A stretch of DNA of 64,000 nt from J089 sp964535735 (GTDB lineage: Bacteria; Fidelibacterota; Marinisomatia; Marinisomatales; J089). Positions within the stretch are counted from its first letter, which is position 1, and each line of letters starts with the position of its first letter. Position numbers and translations under genes: made by a program. The stretch covers positions 29,387 to 93,386 of the forward strand of contig CAZHTM010000003.1 of NCBI GenBank assembly GCA_964535735.1, read 5' to 3'. Below are positions 50,971 through 59,596 of this stretch, piece by piece. A model generated the notes under the pieces. The model saw only the letters and a list, made by a program, of their open reading frames with translations. It ran no database searches and was not told where the DNA came from.

Positions 50971-51579
50971 ATGACTCAAACCAAACAAGACTTGCGAAAA
51001 ACTCAGATTTTGGACAGCGCCCTGGATGTCTTGGTAAAAAAAGGTTACGAAAACAGCCGAATGGATGACATCGTAGCCCAATCCGGAATTAGCAAAGGCG
51101 CCATTTACTGGTATTTTAAATCCAAGAAAGATATCTATCTGTCCTTGGTGAATCACTGGGTCTGGCATTACAGCGCCACCATCAATCACATGGTTGCTGA
51201 TGATCAACCCGCTACTGAGCAACTCCGGAACCTCTTTGATTACTTTCGCGCTCAATTTTCCCGAGATCCCCAAGTTTTTAAAGCCCTGCTGGAATTCTGG
51301 TCTTTAGCCAATCGTGATCCTGATTTTCGAATGAAGCTGGAAAAAGTGTACCGGGAATTCCTGGCTATTATAAAAACTATTGTTCAAAAAGGAGTTCAAA
51401 CCGGGGAATTTCAGGCAATGGACGTGGAAGTGGCTGCCCTGTCTATCATGGTAAACATCGAAGGACTGGTGTGGTTTGCCATGTTTGAGTCTCATAAGAC
51501 CAATGCCGAAGACTATATTCGAACCATTACCGATTTCATTCTGGCAGGATTACGTCCTGTCATTCAACAAGGAGTGTAA
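50971..51579 (+). CDS. TetR-family regulator of the fatty acid degradation operon
   Basis: 202 residues: N-terminal helix-turn-helix ILDSALDVLVKKGYENSRMD and IVAQSGISKGAIYWYFKSKKDIY, helical ligand domain after. It is the first gene of tetR-fadE-fadA-hlyIII-fadN with only 2 bases to fadE, so it most likely senses an acyl-CoA and represses the operon, like FadR of B. subtilis. No ribosome-binding site fits because the operator abuts the ATG; the message may be leaderless or nearly so. Confidence 0.88.
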   Translation: MTQTKQDLRKTQILDSALDVLVKKGYENSRMDDIVAQSGISKGAIYWYFKSKKDIYLSLVNHWVWHYSATINHMVADDQPATEQLRNLFDYFRAQFSRDPQVFKALLEFWSLANRDPDFRMKLEKVYREFLAIIKTIVQKGVQTGEFQAMDVEVAALSIMVNIEGLVWFAMFESHKTNAEDYIRTITDFILAGLRPVIQQGV

Positions 51580-51581
51580 CC

Positions 51582-53363
51582 ATGACTGATCCGATTCAAA
51601 AATCCGGAGGTCGATTTATCCTCGACCCCATTGGTTCCAGGCCAATTTTTTGCCGGGAAACCTTTTCCGAAGAACATCGGGAAATTGAAGAGATGGTCAA
51701 AAGTTTTTCCGCTGAACGTATCCGACCCCAAAAAGATGAACTGGAGGCTTACAATAAAGACCTGAGTCTTCAATTGCTTCGTGAATTGGGAGAATTGGGT
51801 CTCCTGGGCATTGACGTCAAGGAAGAATACGGTGGATTGGAACTGGATAAAATCACCAGTGCCATTGTCGCCGAAAGCCTGTCCCACGGATTTACGGCGT
51901 CCTTCACCGTAACCTGGTCGGTGCAAACCGGAATCGGGTTACTGCCCATTATCTGGTTCGGAAATGAATCCCAGAAACAAAAGTACTTACCCAAAATCGT
52001 CACCGGTGAATGGGTGACGGCCTTTGGACTTACGGAACCTTCCGCCGGGTCTGACGCCACCTCCGGACGCACGACCGCACGTTTGAGTGATGATGGGAAA
52101 TACTATATCCTGAATGGAGAAAAAATCTTTATCACCAATGGCGGTTGGGCCGATGTGTATACCGTCTTCTGCCAAGTGGATGGCACCAAATTCAGCGCCC
52201 TTATAGTCGATCGGGATACGCCGGGATTTGAAGTGGGTCAGGAAGAAAAAAAGATGGGCATGAAGGGCTCTTCCACCACACCGTTGAAATTCACCGATGC
52301 CAAGGTTCCGGTGGAGAACCTGCTTTATGAGGTGGGTAAAGGCGCTAAAATCGCCTTCAATGCGCTGGATATCGGCCGGTTAAAACTGGCCGCTTCGGAC
52401 CTGGGTGGCTGCAAAGTCGTTTTGGACTATGTGACGCAATATGCTCAGGATCGGCGGCAATTCGGTCAACCCATTGCGCACTTCGATGTCATTAAAGGAA
52501 AAATTGCGGACATGGTGGTGCGCACGTATTCCGCTGACAGTATGATTTACCGCACCATCGGGCTGATTCAGTCCGAAATCGACACCCTGGATAAAAGCGC
52601 CGATGACTACTACATCCGGATTGGTGAGACCATGGAACATTTCGCCATCGAGGCATCCATGACCAAAGTGTACGGCAGTGAATCACTAGCGCTGGTCACC
52701 GATTCCGCGGTCCAAATTCTCGGCGGATATGGATTTATTGAAGACTATCCCATTGCCGGAGCTTACCGGGATACGCGGATTGACCGGATTTGGGAAGGGA
52801 CCAATGAGATTAACCGTCAAATCATTGCCGGGTATATGATGAAAAATGCCCTTCTGGATGAACTCCCACTCCGGGAAGCCATCAAATCCATAGATGCGTT
52901 TCTTGAGGAAACCAATTGGCACGGCGGCGATGAACTGCTGAGTCATGAAATTCAGGCCATTGAAACCGGAAAACGATTGGCCATCTATTTATTCCATGAA
53001 GCGCTTTGCGAATTCGGACAGGATTTGAAGCATGAACAACAACTGACAGAAATTCTGGCTAATATGCTCATGGATATCTATACTGCCGACAGCACCTTGT
53101 CTCGGGTTCTCCAGCTGCCGGAAGATTACCCTTACCGATCGAATGTCCTGGATATCGCCCGGGTCCATGCGGCTGATTCCAGCCTGAGGCTCATGAATCT
53201 TGCCCTCAATGGACTTAACGGCATCTTTCACGGTTCTCTGCCTCTGAATGTCATCGACCACATGCGGGAATTTCAAAAACGGATGCTGTTACCTACAGAC
53301 ATTTTAGGTCTGAAACGGCGAATCGCGGAAACTATCTATCATCATAAAACCTATCCCTATTAG
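51582..53363 (+). CDS. fadE: Acyl-CoA dehydrogenase, long form (FadE-like)
   Basis: First oxidation of beta-oxidation. 593 residues, longer than the usual 380 by an N-terminal leader and a C-terminal helical domain of about 170 residues, like B. subtilis FadE and mitochondrial VLCAD. Core: FGLTEPSAGSDATSGRTTA, YAQDRRQFGQPI, QILGGYGFIEDYPIAGAYRDTRI and IWEGTNEINR with the catalytic glutamate. GGAGTG precedes the ATG. Confidence 0.94.
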   Translation: MTDPIQKSGGRFILDPIGSRPIFCRETFSEEHREIEEMVKSFSAERIRPQKDELEAYNKDLSLQLLRELGELGLLGIDVKEEYGGLELDKITSAIVAESLSHGFTASFTVTWSVQTGIGLLPIIWFGNESQKQKYLPKIVTGEWVTAFGLTEPSAGSDATSGRTTARLSDDGKYYILNGEKIFITNGGWADVYTVFCQVDGTKFSALIVDRDTPGFEVGQEEKKMGMKGSSTTPLKFTDAKVPVENLLYEVGKGAKIAFNALDIGRLKLAASDLGGCKVVLDYVTQYAQDRRQFGQPIAHFDVIKGKIADMVVRTYSADSMIYRTIGLIQSEIDTLDKSADDYYIRIGETMEHFAIEASMTKVYGSESLALVTDSAVQILGGYGFIEDYPIAGAYRDTRIDRIWEGTNEINRQIIAGYMMKNALLDELPLREAIKSIDAFLEETNWHGGDELLSHEIQAIETGKRLAIYLFHEALCEFGQDLKHEQQLTEILANMLMDIYTADSTLSRVLQLPEDYPYRSNVLDIARVHAADSSLRLMNLALNGLNGIFHGSLPLNVIDHMREFQKRMLLPTDILGLKRRIAETIYHHKTYPY

Positions 53364-53372
53364 GAGTCTCCC

Positions 53373-54509
53373 ATGAGTCAAAAATCTATGATTATCGATG
53401 CCGTCCGTTCACCGATCGGAGTCAAGAATGGTCAACTAATCGGAATTCGCCCGGACGACCTGGCGGCCCAGGTCGTGAAAGGCCTTCTTAAGCGCAACCC
53501 CCAGTTAAAGCCCGAACACGTGGAAGATCTGGTCCTGGGTTGTGCCTTCCCGGAAGGTCCCCAGGGTATGTTGATGGCGCGGTCCGTCAGTGTACTGGCC
53601 GGATTACCCGTCACCACATCGGGGAAAGTGGTAAATCGATTCTGTGGATCGTCCATGGACGCAGTCCATCAACTTAGTACCGCCATCGAAGTGGGCGATA
53701 TCGATGTAGGGATCGCCGTGGGAGTAGAGGATATGTTTTCCGTGCCCATGGGTGGTTTCGCTCCCGATTTTCATCCGGAATTAGCGGAACAGGAATTCTA
53801 TATCGGCATGGGAGAAACGGCCGAAAACCTGGCGAATGAAGGAAACATATCACGGGAAGACCAGGACGCCTTTTCCATCCGGTCTCATGAAAAAGCCCTT
53901 GATGCCATCGCCAATGGGCGTTTTGACAATGAAATTATTCCCATCGACAAATATGGCGAAGTGACGATTGATCGCGACGAAGGTCCCCGGACGCCGGACC
54001 CGGAAAAAATCGCCAGTCTGAAACCGGCGTTCATCGATGGTGGTTCCGTAACAGCCGCCTCCAGCAGTCCCATCAGCATCGGCGCTGCCGCAATCCTAGT
54101 GATGAGCGAAGCTTTCGCTCAGGCCCACGGGTTTACGCCCCGTGCTGAGATCATCTCCCGCGCTGTCGCGGGTGTGGAATGGACGCTCATGGGGAAAGGA
54201 CCCTTACCGGCCACCGAAAAAGCCCTGAAAAAAGCCCATTTGTCTATGGATGACATCGAAACCATCGAACTCAATGAAGCCTTTGCCGCTCAGAGTCTTT
54301 ACGTGATCAGAACCGGAGGATGGGATGAATCCAAAATCAATCTCAATGGCGGTGCCATCGCTCTGGGTCATCCACTGGGATGTTCTGGAGCTCGGATTCT
54401 GACGACCTTGATCAACGTAATGGAACAGCAGGATACGCATACGGGATTGGCCACCATGTGTATTGGAACCGGGCAGGGAATTGCTACAATTATCCGCCGC
54501 ACAAGTTAG
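53373..54509 (+). CDS. fadA: 3-ketoacyl-CoA thiolase (FadA-like)
   Basis: Releases acetyl-CoA from 3-oxoacyl-CoA. 378 residues with the nucleophile in VNRFCGSSMDA, GGAIALGHPLGCSGARI and MCIGTGQG. The usual NDGAAA loop reads SPISIGAAA, a difference from the thiolase at 13859-15046. It starts 9 bases after fadE. Confidence 0.94.
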   Translation: MSQKSMIIDAVRSPIGVKNGQLIGIRPDDLAAQVVKGLLKRNPQLKPEHVEDLVLGCAFPEGPQGMLMARSVSVLAGLPVTTSGKVVNRFCGSSMDAVHQLSTAIEVGDIDVGIAVGVEDMFSVPMGGFAPDFHPELAEQEFYIGMGETAENLANEGNISREDQDAFSIRSHEKALDAIANGRFDNEIIPIDKYGEVTIDRDEGPRTPDPEKIASLKPAFIDGGSVTAASSSPISIGAAAILVMSEAFAQAHGFTPRAEIISRAVAGVEWTLMGKGPLPATEKALKKAHLSMDDIETIELNEAFAAQSLYVIRTGGWDESKINLNGGAIALGHPLGCSGARILTTLINVMEQQDTHTGLATMCIGTGQGIATIIRRTS

Positions 54510-54515
54510 AAAAAT

Positions 54516-55166
54516 ATGCGATTAAAAGACCCCATCTCAGGAGCAACCCACTTTTTAGCCGCCCTGTTGGCCATTGTCGGGACTATCCTGCTCCTCGTAC
54601 GAGCCGGCGCAGCCCATAAACCCTGGCATCTGGTCACCTTCTCCATTTTCGGCGGCGGGATGATTCTCCTCTACGCGGCCAGCACACTGTATCACTGGAT
54701 ACCGGCCCGCCCACGTATTGAAGCCCGGCTTCAGCGTCTGGACCATATGATGATTTTTGTTCTGATTGCCGCGTCCTATACTCCCGTGTGTTTGATACCG
54801 CTTCGTGGAGGCTGGGGTTGGAGTCTATTTGGCGTAGTTTGGACAATCGCCCTTACGGGAATCCTGATGAAGGTTCTTTGGATGAATGCACCTACGTGGG
54901 TATCGACGCTGATTTATGTAGCCATGGGCTGGCTCGCTATCGTAGGGACGAAGCCTCTGATTGAATCTGTTCCGATAACAGCGCTGGTCTGGCTGTTGAT
55001 TGGAGGTCTTTTCTATTCCGCAGGCGCGGTGGTTTACGTCATAAAAAAACCAAACCCTTGGCCAAAATGGGTAGAATCTCATGAAGTGTTTCACGTCTTG
55101 ACTATGCTGGGGACCGGTTCCCATTTTTGGTTCATGTACCATTACATCCTACCGATGAACGTTTAA
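54516..55166 (+). CDS. Hemolysin III family membrane protein (PAQR)
   Basis: 216 residues with seven membrane helices. Conserved PAQR residues: SGATHFLAAL (H), STLYHWIP (S, H), LQRLDHMMIFVLIAASYTPVCL (D, H) and the C-terminal HEVFHVLTMLGTGSHFW (two histidines), which bind zinc in related receptors. Its place inside the fad operon, 6 bases after fadA, is unusual; members influence membrane lipid balance in some bacteria. Confidence 0.92.
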   Translation: MRLKDPISGATHFLAALLAIVGTILLLVRAGAAHKPWHLVTFSIFGGGMILLYAASTLYHWIPARPRIEARLQRLDHMMIFVLIAASYTPVCLIPLRGGWGWSLFGVVWTIALTGILMKVLWMNAPTWVSTLIYVAMGWLAIVGTKPLIESVPITALVWLLIGGLFYSAGAVVYVIKKPNPWPKWVESHEVFHVLTMLGTGSHFWFMYHYILPMNV

Positions 55167-55199
55167 TTTTCAACCGATCGCACTTTGAAAGAGGTAATC

Positions 55200-57548
55200 A
55201 TGTCTGAAAAAATTAATCACGTTGCTGTCCTTGGCGCCGGCGTTATGGGCGCCCAATTGGCGGGCCATTTAGCCAATGCCGGCATACCTTCAACCCTGTT
55301 TGATATCTCTCAGGAATTGGCCGAGCAAGGCGTAAAGACCCTCACGTCGTTAAGGCCGGCCCCGCTTTATAAACCAAAAAACGTGGAATTGATTACACCC
55401 TGTAATTATGAGGACCACGTGGAAAAAATCCAGGAAGCGGACTGGGTGCTGGAAGCTGTAGCGGAACGGCTGGACATCAAACTAACGGTTTATAAAACGA
55501 TTCTTCCTCATTTAAAACCCACGGCCATCCTCTCCTCCAACACGTCCGGAATTCCGTTGACCGACCTGACCGCTGAATTACCAGAGGACGTGGCAGAGCG
55601 GTTTCTCATCACTCACTTTTTCAATCCGCCTCGTTATATGCGCCTTCTGGAGCTCGTCAAAGGACCCCAAACTCGTCAGGAAGTCTATGATACCGTGGCG
55701 GAATTTGGTCGGACTGTATTGGGGAAAGGAATCGTACACGCCAAGGATACACCCAATTTTATTGGGAACCGCATCGGCGTTTATGGGCTCATGGTAACTA
55801 TACAAACCGCCATCCGGATGGGACTTACCGTTGAGGAAGTGGATAAACTAACCGGTACGCTGGTGGGACGTCCCAAGAGCGCCACGTTTCGGACCGCCGA
55901 TGTGGTGGGCTTGGATACTCTGGCTCATGTGGCTCGAACCTCTTATGAACGCGGCGAAAATGATCCGGAGCGGGATATTTTCAAGAATCCGCCCATTCTG
56001 GATGAATTGTTGAACTCTGGTCGCCTGGGACAGAAAACCAAAGCGGGATTCTATAAGAAAGAAGGCAAGGAGATTCTATCCGTTAATCTGGAAACCGGAG
56101 AGTACGGACCGCAAAAACGAGTGCGGTTTGACGGCTATCGTATCGCCAGAGATCGGAGCAAGGTGGGTGATAAAATTGCCGCTCTGGCGTATAGCGACGA
56201 TAAAGCCGGTCAATTTTTCTGGGAAATCCTTTCCCGTACCCTGCTTTATAGCGCCAACCGTATTCCGGAAGTCAGTGATACCCTGTACAATGTGGACCGC
56301 GCCATGCGCTGGGGCTTCGGCTGGGAACTGGGCCCCTTCGAGACCTGGGATGCTATCGGTGTGGAACGATCCGTGGACAAAATGCAGGCGGAAGGGAAAA
56401 AAGTACCGGAATGGGTCACCGCCATGTTGAAGGACGGCCACAAGCAGTTCTATCAGCTTGAACAAGGTGTTCAATATTGTTACGATCCCCAGACAAAATC
56501 TCCCGCCGCAATTCCTCAGGAAGCGAATACCATTTATCTTAATCTGGAAAAATCGAAAGGGAACTGTGTCAAACGGGACTGGAGCGCCAGTTTAATCGAC
56601 CTGGGCGACGGTATCCTGAATATTGAATACCACTCGATTTTACAACCGACCCTTAATCCCATTGACAGTTCCATGATTGATATGCTGTCTACCGCCCTGG
56701 ACTGGATTGAGAGTGGGAAATACAAGGCATTGGTTTTGGGCCACCAAGGACCCAACTTCTGTGCCGGCGCCAATCTGGCGGGCATTCTAAGTTTTTGCGA
56801 AAACGGGGATTACGTTGGATTAGAGCGGGTCGTCAAACTCTTTCAGGATTTAACCCAGAGAATTCGGTTCCTCCCGGCCCCTGTGGTGGCTGCACCCTTC
56901 AATCTGACGCTTGGTGGCGGATTTGAATTCACCGCCCCGGCTGCGCATCGCGTGGCTTCAGCGGAACTCTATATCGGCGCAGTGGAAGTGGGCGTGGGGC
57001 TGATCCCTGGCGCTGGAGGAAATCTGCGGCTTTTGTTGAACTTAATGGAAAATGCGGGCACCCGTGGACGATTGAATGTGTTTCCCATTGTACAAAAGGC
57101 GTTTGAAACCATTGGCTTCGCTAAAGTGGCCACCAGCGCAGAAGAAGCCAAACATTTAGGCTATCTTCTGAAAACCGATACTATCGTCCTTAACGACGAT
57201 GAACGGATTTACCGGGCCAAACAGAAGGCCCTGGAACTCTTGGAAGGATATACACCGCCCAAATACCGGGACGACCTGAAACTGCCCGGCGCCGGAGGAC
57301 GGACGGCTATGACGATGGCCTTAAAGGGATTCAAGGCCCAGGGGAAAATCTCTGACTATGATATGAAAATCGGCGAAAAACTGGCTTACGTGCTTACCGG
57401 GGGCGCCAAGGCGGGCTTGACCAAGACCGTGGACGAGCAATACCTCCTGGATATTGAGCGGGAAGTTTTTGTCAGTCTGGCAGGAGAATCCCTGACTCAC
57501 GATCGTATCCGACACATGCTCAAGACCGGAAAACCACTCCGGAATTAA
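55200..57548 (+). CDS. fadN: 3-hydroxyacyl-CoA dehydrogenase / enoyl-CoA hydratase (FadN-like)
   Basis: 782 residues from ATG 55200 with GAGG 6 bases upstream (an in-frame TTG at 55185 is less likely). Order of domains: NAD-binding dehydrogenase first (VAVLGAGVMGAQLAGHLANAG), C-terminal dehydrogenase parts, then the hydratase (GPNFCAGANLAGIL oxyanion hole; AVEVGVGLIPGAGGNLRLL with catalytic glutamate). This is the B. subtilis FadN arrangement, opposite to E. coli FadB. Completes beta-oxidation with FadE and FadA; last gene of the operon. Confidence 0.95.
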   Translation: MSEKINHVAVLGAGVMGAQLAGHLANAGIPSTLFDISQELAEQGVKTLTSLRPAPLYKPKNVELITPCNYEDHVEKIQEADWVLEAVAERLDIKLTVYKTILPHLKPTAILSSNTSGIPLTDLTAELPEDVAERFLITHFFNPPRYMRLLELVKGPQTRQEVYDTVAEFGRTVLGKGIVHAKDTPNFIGNRIGVYGLMVTIQTAIRMGLTVEEVDKLTGTLVGRPKSATFRTADVVGLDTLAHVARTSYERGENDPERDIFKNPPILDELLNSGRLGQKTKAGFYKKEGKEILSVNLETGEYGPQKRVRFDGYRIARDRSKVGDKIAALAYSDDKAGQFFWEILSRTLLYSANRIPEVSDTLYNVDRAMRWGFGWELGPFETWDAIGVERSVDKMQAEGKKVPEWVTAMLKDGHKQFYQLEQGVQYCYDPQTKSPAAIPQEANTIYLNLEKSKGNCVKRDWSASLIDLGDGILNIEYHSILQPTLNPIDSSMIDMLSTALDWIESGKYKALVLGHQGPNFCAGANLAGILSFCENGDYVGLERVVKLFQDLTQRIRFLPAPVVAAPFNLTLGGGFEFTAPAAHRVASAELYIGAVEVGVGLIPGAGGNLRLLLNLMENAGTRGRLNVFPIVQKAFETIGFAKVATSAEEAKHLGYLLKTDTIVLNDDERIYRAKQKALELLEGYTPPKYRDDLKLPGAGGRTAMTMALKGFKAQGKISDYDMKIGEKLAYVLTGGAKAGLTKTVDEQYLLDIEREVFVSLAGESLTHDRIRHMLKTGKPLRN

Positions 57549-57573
57549 AGCCCTTCTATTTTCGTCCAAACCT

Positions 57574-57610
57574 GACCTCCGGATGCTTTCGTATCCGGGG
57601 GTCTTTTTTT
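57574..57610 (+). terminator. Terminator of the fad operon
   Basis: GACCTCCGGAT pairs with ATCCGGGGGTC (one G-T) around GCTTTCGT and is followed by seven T. It lies 25 bases after the fadN stop. Confidence 0.93.
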
Positions 57611-57764
57611 ATTCCCTGTAGAATCCAATTTTTAAGTACAGCCCACTTAAAGGATGTTTTTCCTTCATTATCGTTTATTCCGGAATAATCATACCGTGAA
57701 GTCCTTTTTTTCATACCTTTAAAACCGGTATTTTCCCCCACCAAATTTCAGGATCAAGATCATT

Positions 57765-58901
57765 GTGAAATCACGGATATCAATTCCCTGGATAACCCTG
57801 TTCAAAAGCCTTTCCGTCCTTGCCATTCTGTATCTGTTTTTAATCAGTATTGGCATGATCGGTGCGGCTTTCAAAGGATTGGGGCAAAATTTTGCAGAAT
57901 CGCTCATCCAGAATTCCGCCGGTCCGTTTATCGGATTGTTTATCGGTATTCTATCGACCTCGCTAATTCAAAGTTCATCCACCACCACCTCGCTGGTGGT
58001 TGCCATGGTGGCGGCGGGAACCTTTGGAGATGATCCTACCGTTGCCGTCGCTGCAGCAGTGCCCTATATCATGGGAGCCAATATTGGGACCAGCATCACC
58101 AATACGTTGGTGTCTATGGGGCATATCATCAATAAAATCGAATTCCGCCGGGCTTTTTCCGCGTCCATCGTCCATGACTTTTTTAACATCATCTCCGTCA
58201 TGATCCTGTTTCCGCTGGAATTGAAAACCGGACTTATCAGCCGATCCGCTAATTGGGTAACCAGCCTTTTCATCGGAACCAAAAGTTTCACCTTTCATAG
58301 TCCCCTAAAAGCAGCAACCAAACCTGTGGTTCACTGGATTCAGGAATTGCTGTCCCGGCAGTCAATTATCGATCCCGGATGGTTGCTATTGGTTTTAGCC
58401 CTATTGTTCTTATTCTTTTCTCTGCGAATGCTCACAACGCTGATCCGGGCGTTGGTGATAGTCCGGTTGGAAGCCTTTTTTGATCGAACTATCTTTAAAA
58501 CCTGGCTAAGGGCTATGTGTTTTGGAGTGTTGATTACGATATTGGTACAAAGCAGTTCGATCACTACATCGTTGATTATTCCCTTGGCAGGCGCGGGCAT
58601 TTTGAATCTTCACCAGATTTTCCCCTATACGCTGGGAGCCAATATCGGCACTACGGTTACCGCATTACTGGCCAGTTTAGTTACAGGAACGCATGCACCC
58701 CTGGCTGTTGCTTTTTCTCACCTGCTGTTTAACATCTTCGGCATTATCATCATCTGGCCGGTTGAAAAAATCCGGGTTATTCCCATCCGGTTGGCCGAAC
58801 GGTTTGCCGAAATAGCGGTAGAAAATCGTATCTATCCATTATTATATATTACCATCATTTTCTTCGTCATTCCCCTTTCACTCATATTCATCGTGAGGTG
58901 A
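57765..58901 (+). CDS. Na/Pi cotransporter family protein
   Basis: 378 residues, about nine membrane helices, with two inverted repeats of the PF02690-type motif: LIQSSSTTTSLVVAMVAAG and LVQSSSITTSLIIPLAGAG, each followed by GANIGT. Imports phosphate with sodium, or exports it. Start GTG 57765. A PhoU-like gene follows 3 bases later, a usual pairing; in many bacteria the two are fused. Confidence 0.92.
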   Translation: MKSRISIPWITLFKSLSVLAILYLFLISIGMIGAAFKGLGQNFAESLIQNSAGPFIGLFIGILSTSLIQSSSTTTSLVVAMVAAGTFGDDPTVAVAAAVPYIMGANIGTSITNTLVSMGHIINKIEFRRAFSASIVHDFFNIISVMILFPLELKTGLISRSANWVTSLFIGTKSFTFHSPLKAATKPVVHWIQELLSRQSIIDPGWLLLVLALLFLFFSLRMLTTLIRALVIVRLEAFFDRTIFKTWLRAMCFGVLITILVQSSSITTSLIIPLAGAGILNLHQIFPYTLGANIGTTVTALLASLVTGTHAPLAVAFSHLLFNIFGIIIIWPVEKIRVIPIRLAERFAEIAVENRIYPLLYITIIFFVIPLSLIFIVR

Positions 58902-58904
58902 CCT

Positions 58905-59579
58905 ATGTCAATCTTCAAAGATATTATCCATCTCTGGAAATCGGATAATCTCCTCTCTCAGGCCTGGGAAGAATCTTACCAGATGCTAACCTTATCCCGG
59001 GAGATGTCCATTCAGGCAATTCGAAAATTTCATGAACATAATAACCTTTCCACTCTCCGCGCTTTAAAGGAGCGGGATTTTGAAATCAATGCATTTCAAA
59101 AAAATGTGCGTCGGAAGGTTGTAACCCATTTTTCCATAGAACAGGACGTTTCCAATTTGACCAGCGGTCTGGTGCTCATGAATATGGTGGTGGACATTGA
59201 GCGCATCGGCGATTATTCAAAAAATATCGTGGACCTGGCCATGAACTACACCGGATCGTTCGATGTGGAGCACACGTCTCAGGATTTGCACGAAATTGAG
59301 ATCGAAGTTGAGACCCGGTTTGACAAAACCCTGGAAGCCATTCATACTCAGGACTCCGAAGTGGCCCGGACGTTATTCCTCAGCTACAAAGAGCTGATTT
59401 CGGAAAAGTCTGATCAGATAGTGAATTCCATCATTGCCGGCAATCTAACCTTCGGTTCCGAAGCCAAGACGGCTACTGTGGCCCTGTATGCTCGTTACCT
59501 TAAACGGATCGGCGGTCATTTAAAAAATATCACTACGACTCTAGTTAATCCCATCGAAGCAATTGGTTACGTCCATTAA
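58905..59579 (+). CDS. PhoU-domain protein
   Basis: 224 residues, helical bundle, with two PhoU-like halves. The metal-binding signature of the first is E/D-rich (LRALKERDFEINAFQKNVRR, then VVDIERIGDYSKNIVDLA) and of the second is partly conserved (YLKRIGGHLKNITT). Presumably regulates the Na/Pi transporter encoded just upstream in response to phosphate. Confidence 0.9.
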   Translation: MSIFKDIIHLWKSDNLLSQAWEESYQMLTLSREMSIQAIRKFHEHNNLSTLRALKERDFEINAFQKNVRRKVVTHFSIEQDVSNLTSGLVLMNMVVDIERIGDYSKNIVDLAMNYTGSFDVEHTSQDLHEIEIEVETRFDKTLEAIHTQDSEVARTLFLSYKELISEKSDQIVNSIIAGNLTFGSEAKTATVALYARYLKRIGGHLKNITTTLVNPIEAIGYVH

Positions 59580-59596
59580 ATTGGGGGAATTATTTA

